The position numbers were made by a program, and so were the translations under genes. A DNA stretch of 64,000 nt, from contig JAAUQL010000020.1 in the NCBI GenBank assembly GCA_012033595.1, positions 1 to 64,000 on the forward strand. The letters run 5' to 3'. Shown in pieces: positions 27,717 to 36,840 of the stretch. The notes beneath the pieces were generated by a model that was not told the DNA's origin, did not search any database, and saw nothing but the letters and a program-made list of their open reading frames with translations. The stretch comes from Cyclobacteriaceae bacterium (lineage in GTDB: Bacteria > Bacteroidota > Bacteroidia > Cytophagales > Cyclobacteriaceae). Each line of letters opens with the position of its first letter. The stretch's first letter is position 1.

Positions 27717-28010
27717 ATGAACTCCGATGAACTCAGGCAGGTGAAAGCGTTGCTCGTGCAAGACCTGCGCCTGGCCAACGCCATAGAAAATCCCAATCTG
27801 GAAGACCTGCAAAACTGGCTGGCAAAGGAAATTGCCCGGCTGATGGATAGCGATTTTCAGGCTTTTCTCAACCTGCTCTATCGCATTGATATCAATGAAG
27901 AAAAATCGAGACAAGCATTCGCAGAGCATGATCCGCCTGGTCAATTTGCCCGGCTCATCATTGAGCGGGAATTACAGAAAGTGGTTACCCGTATCAAATA
28001 CACACAGTAG
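27717..28010 (+). CDS. 97-aa protein of unknown family
   Basis: From ATG 27717, four bases after the lamin-tail gene, so probably co-transcribed. Helical and hydrophilic, with 'LRQVKALLVQDLRLANAIENPNLEDLQNWLAKEIARLMDSDFQAFLNLLYRIDINEEKSRQAFA'. The Lys/Arg/Glu pattern and length are like small conserved cytosolic proteins of Bacteroidota, but I cannot name the family. No signal peptide or membrane segment. About 250 bases without a gene follow. Confidence 0.72.
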   Translation: MNSDELRQVKALLVQDLRLANAIENPNLEDLQNWLAKEIARLMDSDFQAFLNLLYRIDINEEKSRQAFAEHDPPGQFARLIIERELQKVVTRIKYTQ

Positions 28011-28263
28011 CTCACCGCAGTTCGCTGACTTTGCTCAACTTAAATTTTCAAACTAAAGTTTTCCACGATTTACGCCTTGTTGTTAGGGTCATTTTACCCG
28101 AATTCACCGTACGCCATTTTTTTTAGCGTGAAAAAAATTCCACACTTTGGGGAGTTTTATTGGTCGTTTTTAGGGTCAAATAAAGCTTGACCTGCCGAAT
28201 TATGCCCAATTGGGCTCATGGCATTTTATTTGGAAATACGCTTGCAAAATAAAATGAAGTACT

Positions 28264-28941
28264 ATGAAATTGATGAATTATCAACTCACAAAAACTGTAT
28301 TCATCCTGGCTGCAACCGCTATTATGCTGTTTGGTTGCAATGCCACCAAAACCACAAAAGGAGGCGCCATAGGAGCCGGATCTGGTGCGGTGATTGGCGG
28401 CATTATTGGCAATCAATCCGACAATACTGCCATAGGAGCCATAATAGGCGCTACGGTGGGTGGAGCTGCCGGAGCGCTCATTGGCCGACAAATGGACAAA
28501 CAAGCAGAAGAGCTTAGAAATGACCTGGAAGGCGCTACGGTAGAGCGCATTGGTGAAGGAATCAAAATCACCTTCGATTCCGGTCTCATGTTCGATGTGG
28601 ACTCGTACAATCTCAGTCCGGCTACCGCAGGCAATCTGGCTCAACTTTCAGAAACTTTGAAAAAATATGATGATACAAATATTTTGATCGAAGGCCATAC
28701 CGATTCTTCCGGATCTGACGAGTATAATCAAACGCTTTCTGAAAAAAGAGCAGATGCTGTAGCCAACAGTCTAAAGGCTTATGGAATAGCCGGAAATCGC
28801 ATCACCTCTACCGGCTATGGCGAACAGCAACCCGTTGCAGACAACAGCACTGTGGCAGGTAAACAGCAAAACCGCAGGGTAGATGTGGCGGTGTATGCCA
28901 ACAAAAAAATGAAAAAGGCAGCAGAACGAGGAGAATTATAA
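28264..28941 (+). CDS. OmpA-family lipoprotein with glycine-zipper (YiaD/Pal-like)
   Basis: 225 residues; the lipobox ends MLFGC (Cys25). A glycine-rich double zipper (GGAIGAGSGAVIGGIIG and AIIGATVGGAAGALIG, about 33-75) marks the inner part, and a canonical OmpA peptidoglycan-binding domain follows at about 100-215: 'LIEGHTDSSGSDEYNQTLSEKRADAVANSLKAYGI' and 'GYGEQQPVADN ... NRRVDVAVYA'. It would tether the outer membrane to peptidoglycan. It is the first of five same-strand genes (to 31741), all envelope or membrane related. Annotated length matches YiaD. Confidence 0.93.
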   Translation: MKLMNYQLTKTVFILAATAIMLFGCNATKTTKGGAIGAGSGAVIGGIIGNQSDNTAIGAIIGATVGGAAGALIGRQMDKQAEELRNDLEGATVERIGEGIKITFDSGLMFDVDSYNLSPATAGNLAQLSETLKKYDDTNILIEGHTDSSGSDEYNQTLSEKRADAVANSLKAYGIAGNRITSTGYGEQQPVADNSTVAGKQQNRRVDVAVYANKKMKKAAERGEL

Positions 28942-28945
28942 TATT

Positions 28946-29191
28946 ATGAAAAACAGAAACATAAATAAAGTAGCCGTAGTAGCCGGTACCATGGCCATAG
29001 GATTTGGTGTCAAGCATCTGATCAACAGTGTGTGGCGAAAGCGCACCGGCAAAGAGGAAGCCGTTAACCCGGCAGACTCCAACATCAAATTAACGGAAGC
29101 CCTCGGATGGACACTTTCCATCTCGGTGCTGACAGGCGTGCTCAATACCCTGTACAGTAGGGGCGTACACAAACTAAATGAAGGATCATGA
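28946..29191 (+). CDS. DUF4235-like small membrane protein
   Basis: 81 residues, 4 bases after the OmpA-like gene and overlapping the next start by 4 bases. Two hydrophobic segments (about 8-24 and 53-69) and the central 'RKRTGKEEAVNPADSNIKLTEALGWTLSISVLTG' recall DUF4235, which has 'W..tGk..P.dP...W..Al.Wa..tG'. Unknown role. Its coupling to the OmpA-like gene suggests an envelope function. Confidence 0.68.
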   Translation: MKNRNINKVAVVAGTMAIGFGVKHLINSVWRKRTGKEEAVNPADSNIKLTEALGWTLSISVLTGVLNTLYSRGVHKLNEGS

Positions 29192-29631
29192 GAAAAATAC
29201 ATCACAAACAACTATTCAGGATCAGTATAGTGGCTTTGGTGACCATGGTGTCGGCGGGGATGATATCACATGCGGTAGATTTTGAAAAAACCAATGAAAA
29301 ATATTCTCAGTCATACTTTGAGGTAAGGGATATGCTTGTCGCAGAAATTGCGGGTTATGATAAAATCCAGGATAGCCTCAAAAAGCAATTGACCAGCCTG
29401 GACATCAGATATGATCATTTGTTGTATCCGGAGACCTATGTGAAGCACAGAGCATTAACAAAAGAGGCTGATAAATTGAAAGATTTGCTGGCCAGATGGC
29501 AGCAAAGCAGCGTCAGTACCTGGTCGGGCGATAGCATATCGATATCCATGGGATTGAAAAACCACCGCCACAAGGTAGCAGCGCTAAAAAACGATATCAA
29601 ATCCATAGACAAAAGGCTAAGTATCAATTAG
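29188..29631 (+). CDS. Membrane-anchored coiled-coil protein, unknown family
   Basis: 147 residues, starting in the ATGA overlap at 29188. One N-terminal anchor or signal (about 8-27, ISIVALVTMVSAGMIS) is followed by a helix-rich, charged region with heptad-like spacing ('EIAGYDKIQDSLKKQLTSLDIRYDHLL' and 'LTKEADKLKDLLARWQQS'). No family recognised. Its stop lies inside a terminator hairpin, so the transcript from 28264 may end here, with 29688 read separately. Confidence 0.72.
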   Translation: MRKIHHKQLFRISIVALVTMVSAGMISHAVDFEKTNEKYSQSYFEVRDMLVAEIAGYDKIQDSLKKQLTSLDIRYDHLLYPETYVKHRALTKEADKLKDLLARWQQSSVSTWSGDSISISMGLKNHRHKVAALKNDIKSIDKRLSIN

Positions 29632-29640
29632 CCTTTTCTT
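29614..29640 (+). terminator. Terminator hairpin overlapping a stop codon
   Basis: AGGCTAA (29614-29620), loop of 7, TTAGCCT (29628-29634), then T-rich sequence. The stop codon of the coiled-coil gene at 29629-29631 lies in the right arm. Confidence 0.7.
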
Positions 29641-29687
29641 GTTTATTGTATTTTTAGTCCAGTCATACCACTAAGCAAAAGACTTCT

Positions 29688-30803
29688 ATGTCATTATCAT
29701 TACGCACTACCTTCTACACGATGGCATGTACTGCCGGACTGTTCATCCTGATGTACTACGGCCAGCCGATACTAGTACCTATGTCTATTGCCATACTGTT
29801 TGCTTTTATTTTGTTTCCAATCTGCAAAAGGTTGGAAAAATGGGGGCTGAGCCGTATTCCTGCCACACTCATTAGCATGGTAGCGGTCATTAGCCTCCTT
29901 TTGGGTGTTATTTATTTGTTTTCCACCCAAATTGTCAATCTGATCAGCGACTTCTCTGATTTTGAAAATAAATTGAGAACGATGTTCGACAGTGTGGTGA
30001 ATTTTGTCAATAACAAAGTGCCTTTGCTGCCCGAGATCAAAGAGCAGGATATAATAGAAAAAGGGGAAGATTGGGCTAAAAATTCGGGAGGTGCGGTGCT
30101 TTCCAATACTTTCAATACCACCGTTACGGTACTTTCTGGTTTGTTGATGTCGCTGATTTTTACCTTCCTTTTGCTCATTTATCGCAGTGGATTGGTAGAT
30201 GTGGTGGTGAAGACCTTTAGAAAGCAGCCAAAAAATGAGGTGCTATCTATGGTAAAAGAAATGCAACAAGTGGGTCAGCACTATTTGCTCGGAATGAGCA
30301 TTATGATACTTATCCTTGGATTTGCCAATAGCGGGGCGCTGCTGGCATTGGGAATTGATCACTTTTTTTTCTTTGGTTTTTTGGCAGCAATGTTGGCCAT
30401 TATCCCCTATGTAGGAACTACCCTGGGCGCCACTTTGCCTACCCTCTATGCGCTGATGACGGAAGATTCTTATTGGGTACCTATTGGGGTAGTGCTTTGC
30501 TTTTGGTTTATCCAATTGATCGAAAGCAACTTCCTCAGCCCCAAAATTGTAGGAGGAAAGCTAAACATCAATGCCCTCATGGCTATTATTTCACTTATCG
30601 TCGGTGGGTATATTTGGGGCATACCCGGCATGGCACTCTTTTTACCACTTATGGCCATCGCAAAAGTGTTCTTCAATCACTTCGAACAATTTAAGCCCGT
30701 TGCCATGCTAATGGGCGACGATTTGTATGATTCTGGCCGCGAAGGCGGCATCAGGAATATTAAAAAGGATATCAAAAAAGTTTTTAAAAAGATAGAAAAG
30801 TGA
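29688..30803 (+). CDS. AI-2E/PerM family membrane protein
   Basis: 371 residues, with about eight hydrophobic helices. Matches to the AI-2E_transport (COG0628) pattern include the N-terminal 'ILVPMSIAILFAFILFPICKRLEKWGLSR', the mid 'LLGMSIMILILGFANSGALLALGIDHFFFFGFLAAMLAIIPYVGTTLGATLPTLYAL', and the end 'FLSPKIVGGKLNINALMAIISLIVGGYIWGIPGMALFLPLMA'. These proteins export small molecules or ions; few are known in detail. The next gene overlaps by GTGA at 30800-30803, so the two are co-translated. Confidence 0.92.
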   Translation: MSLSLRTTFYTMACTAGLFILMYYGQPILVPMSIAILFAFILFPICKRLEKWGLSRIPATLISMVAVISLLLGVIYLFSTQIVNLISDFSDFENKLRTMFDSVVNFVNNKVPLLPEIKEQDIIEKGEDWAKNSGGAVLSNTFNTTVTVLSGLLMSLIFTFLLLIYRSGLVDVVVKTFRKQPKNEVLSMVKEMQQVGQHYLLGMSIMILILGFANSGALLALGIDHFFFFGFLAAMLAIIPYVGTTLGATLPTLYALMTEDSYWVPIGVVLCFWFIQLIESNFLSPKIVGGKLNINALMAIISLIVGGYIWGIPGMALFLPLMAIAKVFFNHFEQFKPVAMLMGDDLYDSGREGGIRNIKKDIKKVFKKIEK

Positions 30804-31741
30804 AGTTTGCATTTAAAAAATCCTCATTCAAAGATTGGTGGACTATAATAAAAGACACCTTCAAGGAATTTTTTGAAAAAAACCCGCTGCGTCATTGTGC
30901 AGCCATAGCCTATTATACTATTTTTTCCATGCCCGGCATAGCCATCATATCTGTACTTGTGGCGGGGTCTTTTTACGAAGATGAAGTAGTGAGGGAGGAG
31001 CTAATCAAGCAAATAAGGCTGCTCATGGGTGATGGCAGCGCCAGGCAGGTGGAGGAGCTTATGGGTCAGGCCGTCATTTCCGGTGAGTCCATCATCATGA
31101 AAATTGTAGGTATCGTCACCCTGATCATCAGTACCACCACCGTATTTGCATCGCTGCAAGACAGTCTCAATACCATTTGGAATATAAAGCCCAAACCAAG
31201 AAAAGAGGTAGTTAAGTTTTTATTCATCCGATTACTCTCGCTCGCCATGGTGGCTTCGTTGGGCTTTTTGATTTTAGTATCACTGATGGCCGATACGCTG
31301 CTGGCCATCTTTAAGCAAACCATATCAGGCTATCTCATGGGCGCTTCCTACTATGTGGTGTGGGGCATCAATCTGCTGATATCCATGGTCATCATCACCT
31401 TTGTTTTTGCCCTCATTTTCAAGGTATTGCCCGATGCCCAGATCAAATGGAAAAACGTATGGGTTGGCGCTATAGTCACGACCATATTGTTTTTATTGGG
31501 AAAAAACCTGATTGGATATTACCTGGGTACCAGTAATTTTGGCGAGGCATATGGTGCTGCGGGGTCATTGGTGGCTTTGCTGGCCTGGGTGTATTATTCG
31601 GTTTTGATCCTGCTATTTGGCGCAGAGTTTACCTTCGTGTACAACAGGCATTTTGGCAATAAAATCAAGCCCATTAAACATGCTGTGACCATAAAGGTGG
31701 AACAAGTGGAAGCCGAAGACAAGAGCGTAACCGATGTGTAA
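30800..31741 (+). CDS. YihY/BrkB family membrane protein
   Basis: 313 residues from a GTG that overlaps the preceding stop. Six hydrophobic helices and the family landmarks 'RHCAAIAYYTIFSMPGIAIISVL', 'FASLQDSLNTIWNIKPKPRK' and 'YYLGTSNFGEAYGAAGSLVALLAWVYYSVLILLFGAEFTFVYNR' fit YihY/BrkB (COG1295). Although once called RNase BN, the family is now thought to transport or handle lipids or other substrates. Last gene of the envelope run; convergent to the ABC exporter. Confidence 0.93.
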   Translation: MKFAFKKSSFKDWWTIIKDTFKEFFEKNPLRHCAAIAYYTIFSMPGIAIISVLVAGSFYEDEVVREELIKQIRLLMGDGSARQVEELMGQAVISGESIIMKIVGIVTLIISTTTVFASLQDSLNTIWNIKPKPRKEVVKFLFIRLLSLAMVASLGFLILVSLMADTLLAIFKQTISGYLMGASYYVVWGINLLISMVIITFVFALIFKVLPDAQIKWKNVWVGAIVTTILFLLGKNLIGYYLGTSNFGEAYGAAGSLVALLAWVYYSVLILLFGAEFTFVYNRHFGNKIKPIKHAVTIKVEQVEAEDKSVTDV

Positions 31742-31802
31742 TTTCAAATGCTGAGGCCGCATAGGTCAGATCGGAAGTAAAATTGATTTCCCCGATGCAG
31801 AT

Positions 31803-33569
31803 CTAAATCCTCGCCTGAAAATTGTATAGATCATAATACCGGCCCTGCTTTTCTAGCAAAGTACTATGGTCTCCACGTTCTACAATTCGACCTTTTTCTA
31901 TCACCAGAATCTGATCTGCCTTTCTAATGGTGCTTAGCCTGTGGGCAATTACGAAGGTAGTGCGTCCGTGCATCAGGCGCGCAAGGCTCTCCTGGATGTA
32001 TGCCTCACTTTCCGTGTCAAGATTGGAGGTGGCCTCGTCGAGAATCAATATTTTCGGATTGGCCAAAATAGCCCGCGCAATGGCGATTCGTTGACGCTGT
32101 CCTCCCGATAATTTCACGCCCCGCTCACCGATCAGCGTATTGAGGCCACCCTCGAAGCGATTGGCAAATTCCAGCACATGGGCAGAAGCGGCAGCGTCCA
32201 TGAGTTCATTTTCTGAGGCATCTGGTCTGGGGAAAAGTATGTTTTCACGAATTGTGCCTTCAAAAAGAAAATCATCCTGAAGTACTACTCCAAGATGCGA
32301 ACGGTAATCGGGCAAATGTAACCGGCGGAGATCGTGCCCATCGATGCTGATGGTGCCGCTGTCGGCATTGAGGAACGAGGCAACCAGCCCGGCGATGGTG
32401 GTTTTTCCGGAACCTGAACTACCAACCAAAGCAGTGACAGAACCCGGTCTGGCTACAAAATTAATGTCGTGAAGCACCGCGGTACCTTTATCGTATGAGA
32501 ATGTTACATTTTTAAACTCGATTTCCCCAACGATTTGCATCAGTTTGTCGCTTCTTTCGGCGTCGTCATCTTCGCGCCTGATTTCAAGAATCTCCTGCAT
32601 GCGATCCAGCCCCGCGAAAGCTTCCGTGATCTGACTCCCGATATTCGACATTTGCACAATCGGTGCAATCAGAAAACCCAGATAAAGGACAAAGGCAAAA
32701 AAATCGCCAACAGTGAGCTGATCTTGCATGATCATATTGCCACCTATTCCCATAATACCCACCGTCGCCAGTCCCAGCAGCAGGGTGGCTGCACTGGTGA
32801 CCAGACTGGTAGAAGTCAGAGATTTTTTTACGTTCAAAAACAATTTGTCCACGCCGTGCTCAAACGTTTTGATCTCCTGTTCCTCAGCATTAAAGCCCTT
32901 TATCACGCGCACGCCGTTCAGCGATTCGGTCAGGCGACCGGTCACTTCAGCATTGATCTCTCCGCGTTTCCGGAATATCGGCCTGATGTACGCAAATGCT
33001 TTGAGCGAAATGAGTCCAAATACAAGTAGCGGCAACATAATGTAGAGGGTCATGGTCGGGCTGATCCGTAGCAAAAGAACAAAGGCTACAATGGAGGTAA
33101 GCACCCCGCCAAACAATTGAACCAGACCTGTGCCCACCAGGTTACGCACACCTTCTACATCTGTCATGATTCGGGAGACCAAGGCACCGGATTTTTGATT
33201 GTCAAAAAAACCAACCGGCAATCTGATGATCTGCTTTTGGATTTGCGACCGCAATAAAGAGATCAGGTGTTGCGCTTCTACACTGAGCAATTTGGTAAGA
33301 AAAAATGAAGTGACTGATTGTATAATCACAGCGGCAGCCACCGCTATCAGCAACCATTTAAACAAATCGTAGTTTGATTTGGCGATTACTTCGTCGATTA
33401 GGTATTTGCTCGAACCCGGCAACACCAGCCCGGACAGCCTGTTGATGATGATAAGCACCAGACCCAGTAGCAACAGACCCTTTCGCGGCAACATTATATC
33501 CCGGATCACATACCTCAGATGGTTTTTGCCTATCTTTTTCTTTTGTCTGGTTGATTTATCTTTTTGCAT
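31803..33569 (-). CDS. ABC exporter, fused membrane and ATPase domains (MsbA-like)
   Basis: 588 residues. Six transmembrane helices occupy about residues 25-310. The ATPase has Walker A GSSGSGKTT (about 385-393), signature LSGGQRQRIAIARA (about 490) and Walker B ILILDEATSNLD (about 510), with the H-loop 'VIAHRLST'. One half-transporter chain, so it acts as a homodimer or with an unseen partner. MsbA-like members flip lipid A or drugs; the substrate here is not known. Single gene, minus strand; its start region overlaps no other gene. Confidence 0.93.
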   Translation of the reverse strand: MQKDKSTRQKKKIGKNHLRYVIRDIMLPRKGLLLLGLVLIIINRLSGLVLPGSSKYLIDEVIAKSNYDLFKWLLIAVAAAVIIQSVTSFFLTKLLSVEAQHLISLLRSQIQKQIIRLPVGFFDNQKSGALVSRIMTDVEGVRNLVGTGLVQLFGGVLTSIVAFVLLLRISPTMTLYIMLPLLVFGLISLKAFAYIRPIFRKRGEINAEVTGRLTESLNGVRVIKGFNAEEQEIKTFEHGVDKLFLNVKKSLTSTSLVTSAATLLLGLATVGIMGIGGNMIMQDQLTVGDFFAFVLYLGFLIAPIVQMSNIGSQITEAFAGLDRMQEILEIRREDDDAERSDKLMQIVGEIEFKNVTFSYDKGTAVLHDINFVARPGSVTALVGSSGSGKTTIAGLVASFLNADSGTISIDGHDLRRLHLPDYRSHLGVVLQDDFLFEGTIRENILFPRPDASENELMDAAASAHVLEFANRFEGGLNTLIGERGVKLSGGQRQRIAIARAILANPKILILDEATSNLDTESEAYIQESLARLMHGRTTFVIAHRLSTIRKADQILVIEKGRIVERGDHSTLLEKQGRYYDLYNFQARI

Positions 33570-33810
33570 ATCGAGGCGGTAATTAGCGGTTGGGCTGTGC
33601 GTTTTTGAACTTTCAAAAATAGATAAAATGGATAGGAAATTTCAAACAATGATATTGGAAACGGATCAGACAAGGATTTGTTTTTACTAAAAGCAACTCC
33701 CCAAGGTATAGCTCTACTTAGCGCAACTGTCCTGAGTCAGTTAAACCAAGACAGGATAAAGGAGTTAATTACGGTGATACACATGTTAAACATTACTAAA
33801 ACAACAAACT

Positions 33811-34533
33811 ATGGACAAGCCCGACTTCAGTAATTTGCGTGCAATATTTGTGAATTGCACCCTGAGCAAATCTCCAAAAATTAGCCATACTGCCCGACTG
33901 ATGGAGGTGTCAATGAACATTATGAAAAAAGAAAAAGTCGGGGTAGAAGAAATTCGCCTCGTCGATCATGACGTGGCCAGTGGCATTTACCCTGATATGA
34001 CCGAACACGGTTGGCAAAAGGACGCATGGCCAGCGCTATTCAAGCGAATTATCGCCGCAGATATCCTTGTGGTGGGTACACCTATTTGGCTGGGAGAAAA
34101 GTCATCTGAAGCCCAAAAACTGATAGAAAGACTGTATGCCATGAGCGCCACGACCAATAATTCGGGGCAATACATTTACTATGGCAAAGCAGGTGGATGT
34201 TTAGTGACGGGCAACGAAGATGGCGTAAAGCACTGTGCGCGTGATATCTTGTACGCTTTGCAACACATCGGCTACACCATACCCCCTCAGGCCGATAGTG
34301 GATGGATAGGTGAAGTGGGACCTGGGCCAAGCTATGGGGATACCAACTATCGGGATAAGAAGTTGGATGCGCCGGCTGGTTACGTTAGCGATTTTACCAA
34401 TAGGAACACCACCTTTATGACTTACAACTTATTGCACCTGGCAGGTATGATAAAAGGCCATGGAGGAATACCGGCTTATGGCAATCTGCCCAAGCAATGG
34501 AAAGACGGGGAGCGATGGGCATTTGAGCGCTAA
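33811..34533 (+). CDS. Flavodoxin-fold NAD(P)H-dependent oxidoreductase
   Basis: 240 residues. 'IFVNCTLSKSPKISHTARLMEVSMN' is the FMN phosphate loop of flavodoxin-like reductases, 'ADILVVGTPIWLGEKSSEAQKLIERL' the second FMN loop, and 'GGCLVTGNEDGVKHCARDILYALQHIGYTIPPQADSGWIGE' the third. These flavoproteins reduce quinones, azo dyes or metals. The N-terminus and length match the multimeric flavodoxin-family type. Single gene with clear divergent/convergent neighbours. Confidence 0.88.
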   Translation: MDKPDFSNLRAIFVNCTLSKSPKISHTARLMEVSMNIMKKEKVGVEEIRLVDHDVASGIYPDMTEHGWQKDAWPALFKRIIAADILVVGTPIWLGEKSSEAQKLIERLYAMSATTNNSGQYIYYGKAGGCLVTGNEDGVKHCARDILYALQHIGYTIPPQADSGWIGEVGPGPSYGDTNYRDKKLDAPAGYVSDFTNRNTTFMTYNLLHLAGMIKGHGGIPAYGNLPKQWKDGERWAFER

Positions 34534-34621
34534 AAGTTGATTTTCATTTTCAATATTACAACTTGGATAAAACCATGGTTTATCCAGCTTAGATTTTGAT
34601 GACTTGCAATAATTTTTGGCG

Positions 34622-34629
34622 TAATTTTG
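34622..34629 (+). promoter_or_regulatory. -7 promoter element of the following lipoprotein gene
   Basis: TAATTTTG is an exact TAnnTTTG match. TTG motifs lie 15 and 23 bases upstream rather than at the optimum. Transcription would begin near 34636, with the ATG at 34651. Confidence 0.5.
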
Positions 34630-34650
34630 CAAGATATCAATGTAACGTAT

Positions 34651-35334
34651 ATGAACATAAAATGTATTGCATTGCTATTAATGGCCTCTTTGGCTATGTT
34701 TTCGTGTGAAACTGAAAGTTCTGGCGATGTAGCCCAGGACAGGATATTCACCAATTATGAATTGATTTATCTGCAAGATGAAGACAAGACCCAGGCTAAA
34801 GCCATCTTCACCTTTGGTACGGCTACCGGTACACGCTTACAGTTGGCAGAGGGTGCGATAGTCACCTTCAACGATCAGCCTATTCCTTACAATAGCTTGC
34901 TGGGTATGTACGAGCTTGAATTGTCTGGGTTGACAAATTCCGGTACATTCAAGTATGTAGACCTTGAAAATAAAACGTTTACCAATACGGTGCAACTCAG
35001 GGCCATTGGCTTTGCGGCCACTGTGCCATCTAAGATAGACCGGAGCAAATCTACGGAAATTACGTGGACGGGAGAACCGGTAGGTGCCGGAGTTTCGTCG
35101 GTAGTGGCTACGGTTGTACCAAATAATTTGGGACAAACCAAGCTATTTATTGAGGCTGATGAAGGAGCAAAAACGGTGATTTTAAATCCGGTAGAACTGC
35201 TTAAAATAGACCCGCAGCCGGCCAAGTTATTTATTGAACGAAAAGATGTGCCCATTATCCAGCAAGCAAGCTCAGCAGGTGGCTTGCTGACGGCCAGCTA
35301 CAGAGCCGCCTCTGTATCCGTAACCTTAGAATAA
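34651..35334 (+). CDS. Lipoprotein of unknown function
   Basis: 227 residues from the ATG at 34651; the frame upstream to 34627 is outside the expected transcript. Signal MNIKCIALLLMASLAMFSC with lipobox Cys. The mature region is beta-rich: 'YLQDEDKTQAKAIFTFGTATGTRLQLAEGAIVTFNDQ', 'LLGMYELELSGLTNSGTFKYVDLENKTFTN'. This pattern recalls Ig-like surface lipoproteins of Bacteroidota. No catalytic features. A strong hairpin terminator follows. Confidence 0.75.
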   Translation: MNIKCIALLLMASLAMFSCETESSGDVAQDRIFTNYELIYLQDEDKTQAKAIFTFGTATGTRLQLAEGAIVTFNDQPIPYNSLLGMYELELSGLTNSGTFKYVDLENKTFTNTVQLRAIGFAATVPSKIDRSKSTEITWTGEPVGAGVSSVVATVVPNNLGQTKLFIEADEGAKTVILNPVELLKIDPQPAKLFIERKDVPIIQQASSAGGLLTASYRAASVSVTLE

Positions 35335-35349
35335 GTTTTCGAACCCTAT

Positions 35350-35392
35350 AAAAAGACTGGTCTTAAAGGTAAGATCAGTCTTTTTATTTTTT
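35350..35392. terminator. Rho-independent terminator, bidirectional
   Basis: A 16-bp stem with one G-T wobble (arms 35350-35365 and 35370-35385), a 4-base loop and T-rich flanks, between the lipoprotein stop (35334) and the ywbE stop (35423). Confidence 0.85.
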
Positions 35393-35422
35393 GTTGTGTG
35401 CCTAGTGCAAAGTAATAGTGTA

Positions 35423-35617
35423 CTACGCGATGTGCTTTACCCTGCCCACCTCACCTGATTCAAGCATCACTTTGATGCCGTGCGGGTGACTGGCAGATTT
35501 AGTAAGTATTTTGGCTACAATGCCCGAAGTAAGTTTGCCGGTGCGCTGATCATGTTTTTGTACGATTTTCACCGGGCTACCTGGCTCTACATCCGATCTG
35601 TTCTTGCCACTTTTCAT
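35423..35617 (-). CDS. ywbE: YwbE family protein
   Basis: 64 residues. The sequence matches YwbE (DUF2196) throughout: 'GSPVKIVQKHDQRTGKLTSGIVAKILTKSASHPHGIKVMLESGEVGRVKHI'. The family is short (about 60-70 residues), and its role is unknown; the fold is an OB/SH3-like barrel. The stop lies 89 bases after the lipoprotein stop; the next minus-strand gene starts upstream of it, with a 13-base gap, so co-transcription with the TIM-barrel gene is likely. Confidence 0.92.
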   Translation of the reverse strand: MKSGKNRSDVEPGSPVKIVQKHDQRTGKLTSGIVAKILTKSASHPHGIKVMLESGEVGRVKHIA

Positions 35618-35630
35618 TCGTTTTTCAGGT

Positions 35631-36470
35631 TTATTGCATCGTATCTATACTTCCATTCACGTAGCCCACCGATTCGCGTAGTCCAGGCATGGGGTTATGT
35701 TCATCTTTTTCATATTCAAACGCCAGCACACCGCTGTATTGCTTGTCGATAAGGGTGCGCAGGAATTTGGGGATGTTGATGACGCCACGTCCAATTTCTG
35801 TGGTCTGTCCTTCAGCGGTGACACTGCTCACGTCCTTGATGTGTATGTCTAACATGCGGTCGAAATATTTTTTGAGTGCTTCTATTGGATCAACGCCAAT
35901 ACGTTGTGTATGTCCTATGTCCATACAAAGGCCAAAACGTGGGTCAAGGTCTTTTATTTTTTCATAGACACTCTGCGGACTGGGATAGACGAGATCACCC
36001 GGGCCATGGTTGTGTATGGCTACCTTTATATCATATTGTTTTATTTTATCGTTGGTATAGCTCAGTAGATCGTGTTGGGGCACGCCTATGATCATGTTTA
36101 CGCCGGCATTTTTGGCATATTCAAAAGCCTGATCCACTTCAGCTTTGGATTTCATATAAATGACCCCAACGGAATAGAGGGTTAGACCGGCCGTCTTTAT
36201 TTTGCCGGCAGCTTCTTTGAGATTTTGTGGCGAAGCATCGAGAGGCAGATGCATGCTTTTGAGACACAGATAATCAAGACCAGCAGTTTTTGTCATGGCC
36301 AGGGTCTCATCGAGATCGAAATTTCTTAGCGAATAAGAAGCCAGGCCGAGCCTTAGGGTGGAGGAGGGCGCTTTGGCGGTTGCAGAGCCGGCTGTTGGCA
36401 GTCCTGTTACGGTTGCAGTGGCAGCTACACCGGATAGCTTGAGGAAACTCCTTCGTTTGATCGTTGTCAT
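35631..36470 (-). CDS. Tat-exported sugar phosphate isomerase/epimerase-like protein
   Basis: 279 residues. The N-terminus has the twin-arginine signal KRRSFLKLSG. The rest is a xylose-isomerase-like TIM barrel: 'LRLGLASYSLRNFDLDETLAMTKTAGLDYLCLKSMHLPL', 'IKTAGLTLYSVGVIYM', 'IKQYDIKVAIHNHGPGDL', 'FGLCMDIGHTQRIGVDPIEAL' and 'LDIHIKDV'. Metal ligands (Glu, Asp, His) can be placed in 'CMDIGH' and 'DIHIKDV'. In Bacteroidota such proteins are linked with oxidation of sugars to 3-keto forms, in the same sense as the DUF1080 protein at 23733. Substrate unknown. Upstream of ywbE on the same strand. Confidence 0.88.
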   Translation of the reverse strand: MTTIKRRSFLKLSGVAATATVTGLPTAGSATAKAPSSTLRLGLASYSLRNFDLDETLAMTKTAGLDYLCLKSMHLPLDASPQNLKEAAGKIKTAGLTLYSVGVIYMKSKAEVDQAFEYAKNAGVNMIIGVPQHDLLSYTNDKIKQYDIKVAIHNHGPGDLVYPSPQSVYEKIKDLDPRFGLCMDIGHTQRIGVDPIEALKKYFDRMLDIHIKDVSSVTAEGQTTEIGRGVINIPKFLRTLIDKQYSGVLAFEYEKDEHNPMPGLRESVGYVNGSIDTMQ

Positions 36471-36840
36471 TTTGGGGTTCTTTTGGGTTTAATATGTTAA
36501 TATTTAAATAAATGTTTCAGACCATTTCCGCCAATATAGGCGCTTGCCCCCATGAATACCGGCAGCCTCCTGGGATTAACCATAAATATGCAACTCATCA
36601 GAAATCAGTCGATATGAATAAACCATGATATCAATACCGGAATGTTCACTTCTGCACGGCAGTTATTTGTTGCCGCTCTGCTTGGCGCCTGTTCACGGGT
36701 CATTTTGATAATGAAAACAATAGATTTATGGTTAAATATGGCATATTTCAAAGAAGATACAGCATGTTTGTGTTCAAATTTTTGGTTTGGCTGAAAGGCA
36801 TATTTAACTAACTTGCAATGTTTAATTTTTAGCGCTTTAC
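36471..36840. other. Non-coding gap before the multiheme gene
   Basis: 370 bases between divergent genes, A/T rich with no ORF of note. It must hold the promoters of both the TIM-barrel gene and the cytochrome gene. I cannot place a -7 box with confidence. Confidence 0.45.

Noticed and set aside
32535-33045. Plus-strand frames of 164 and 105 codons opposite the ABC exporter.
   Set aside because: Antisense shadows of a well-supported exporter gene.
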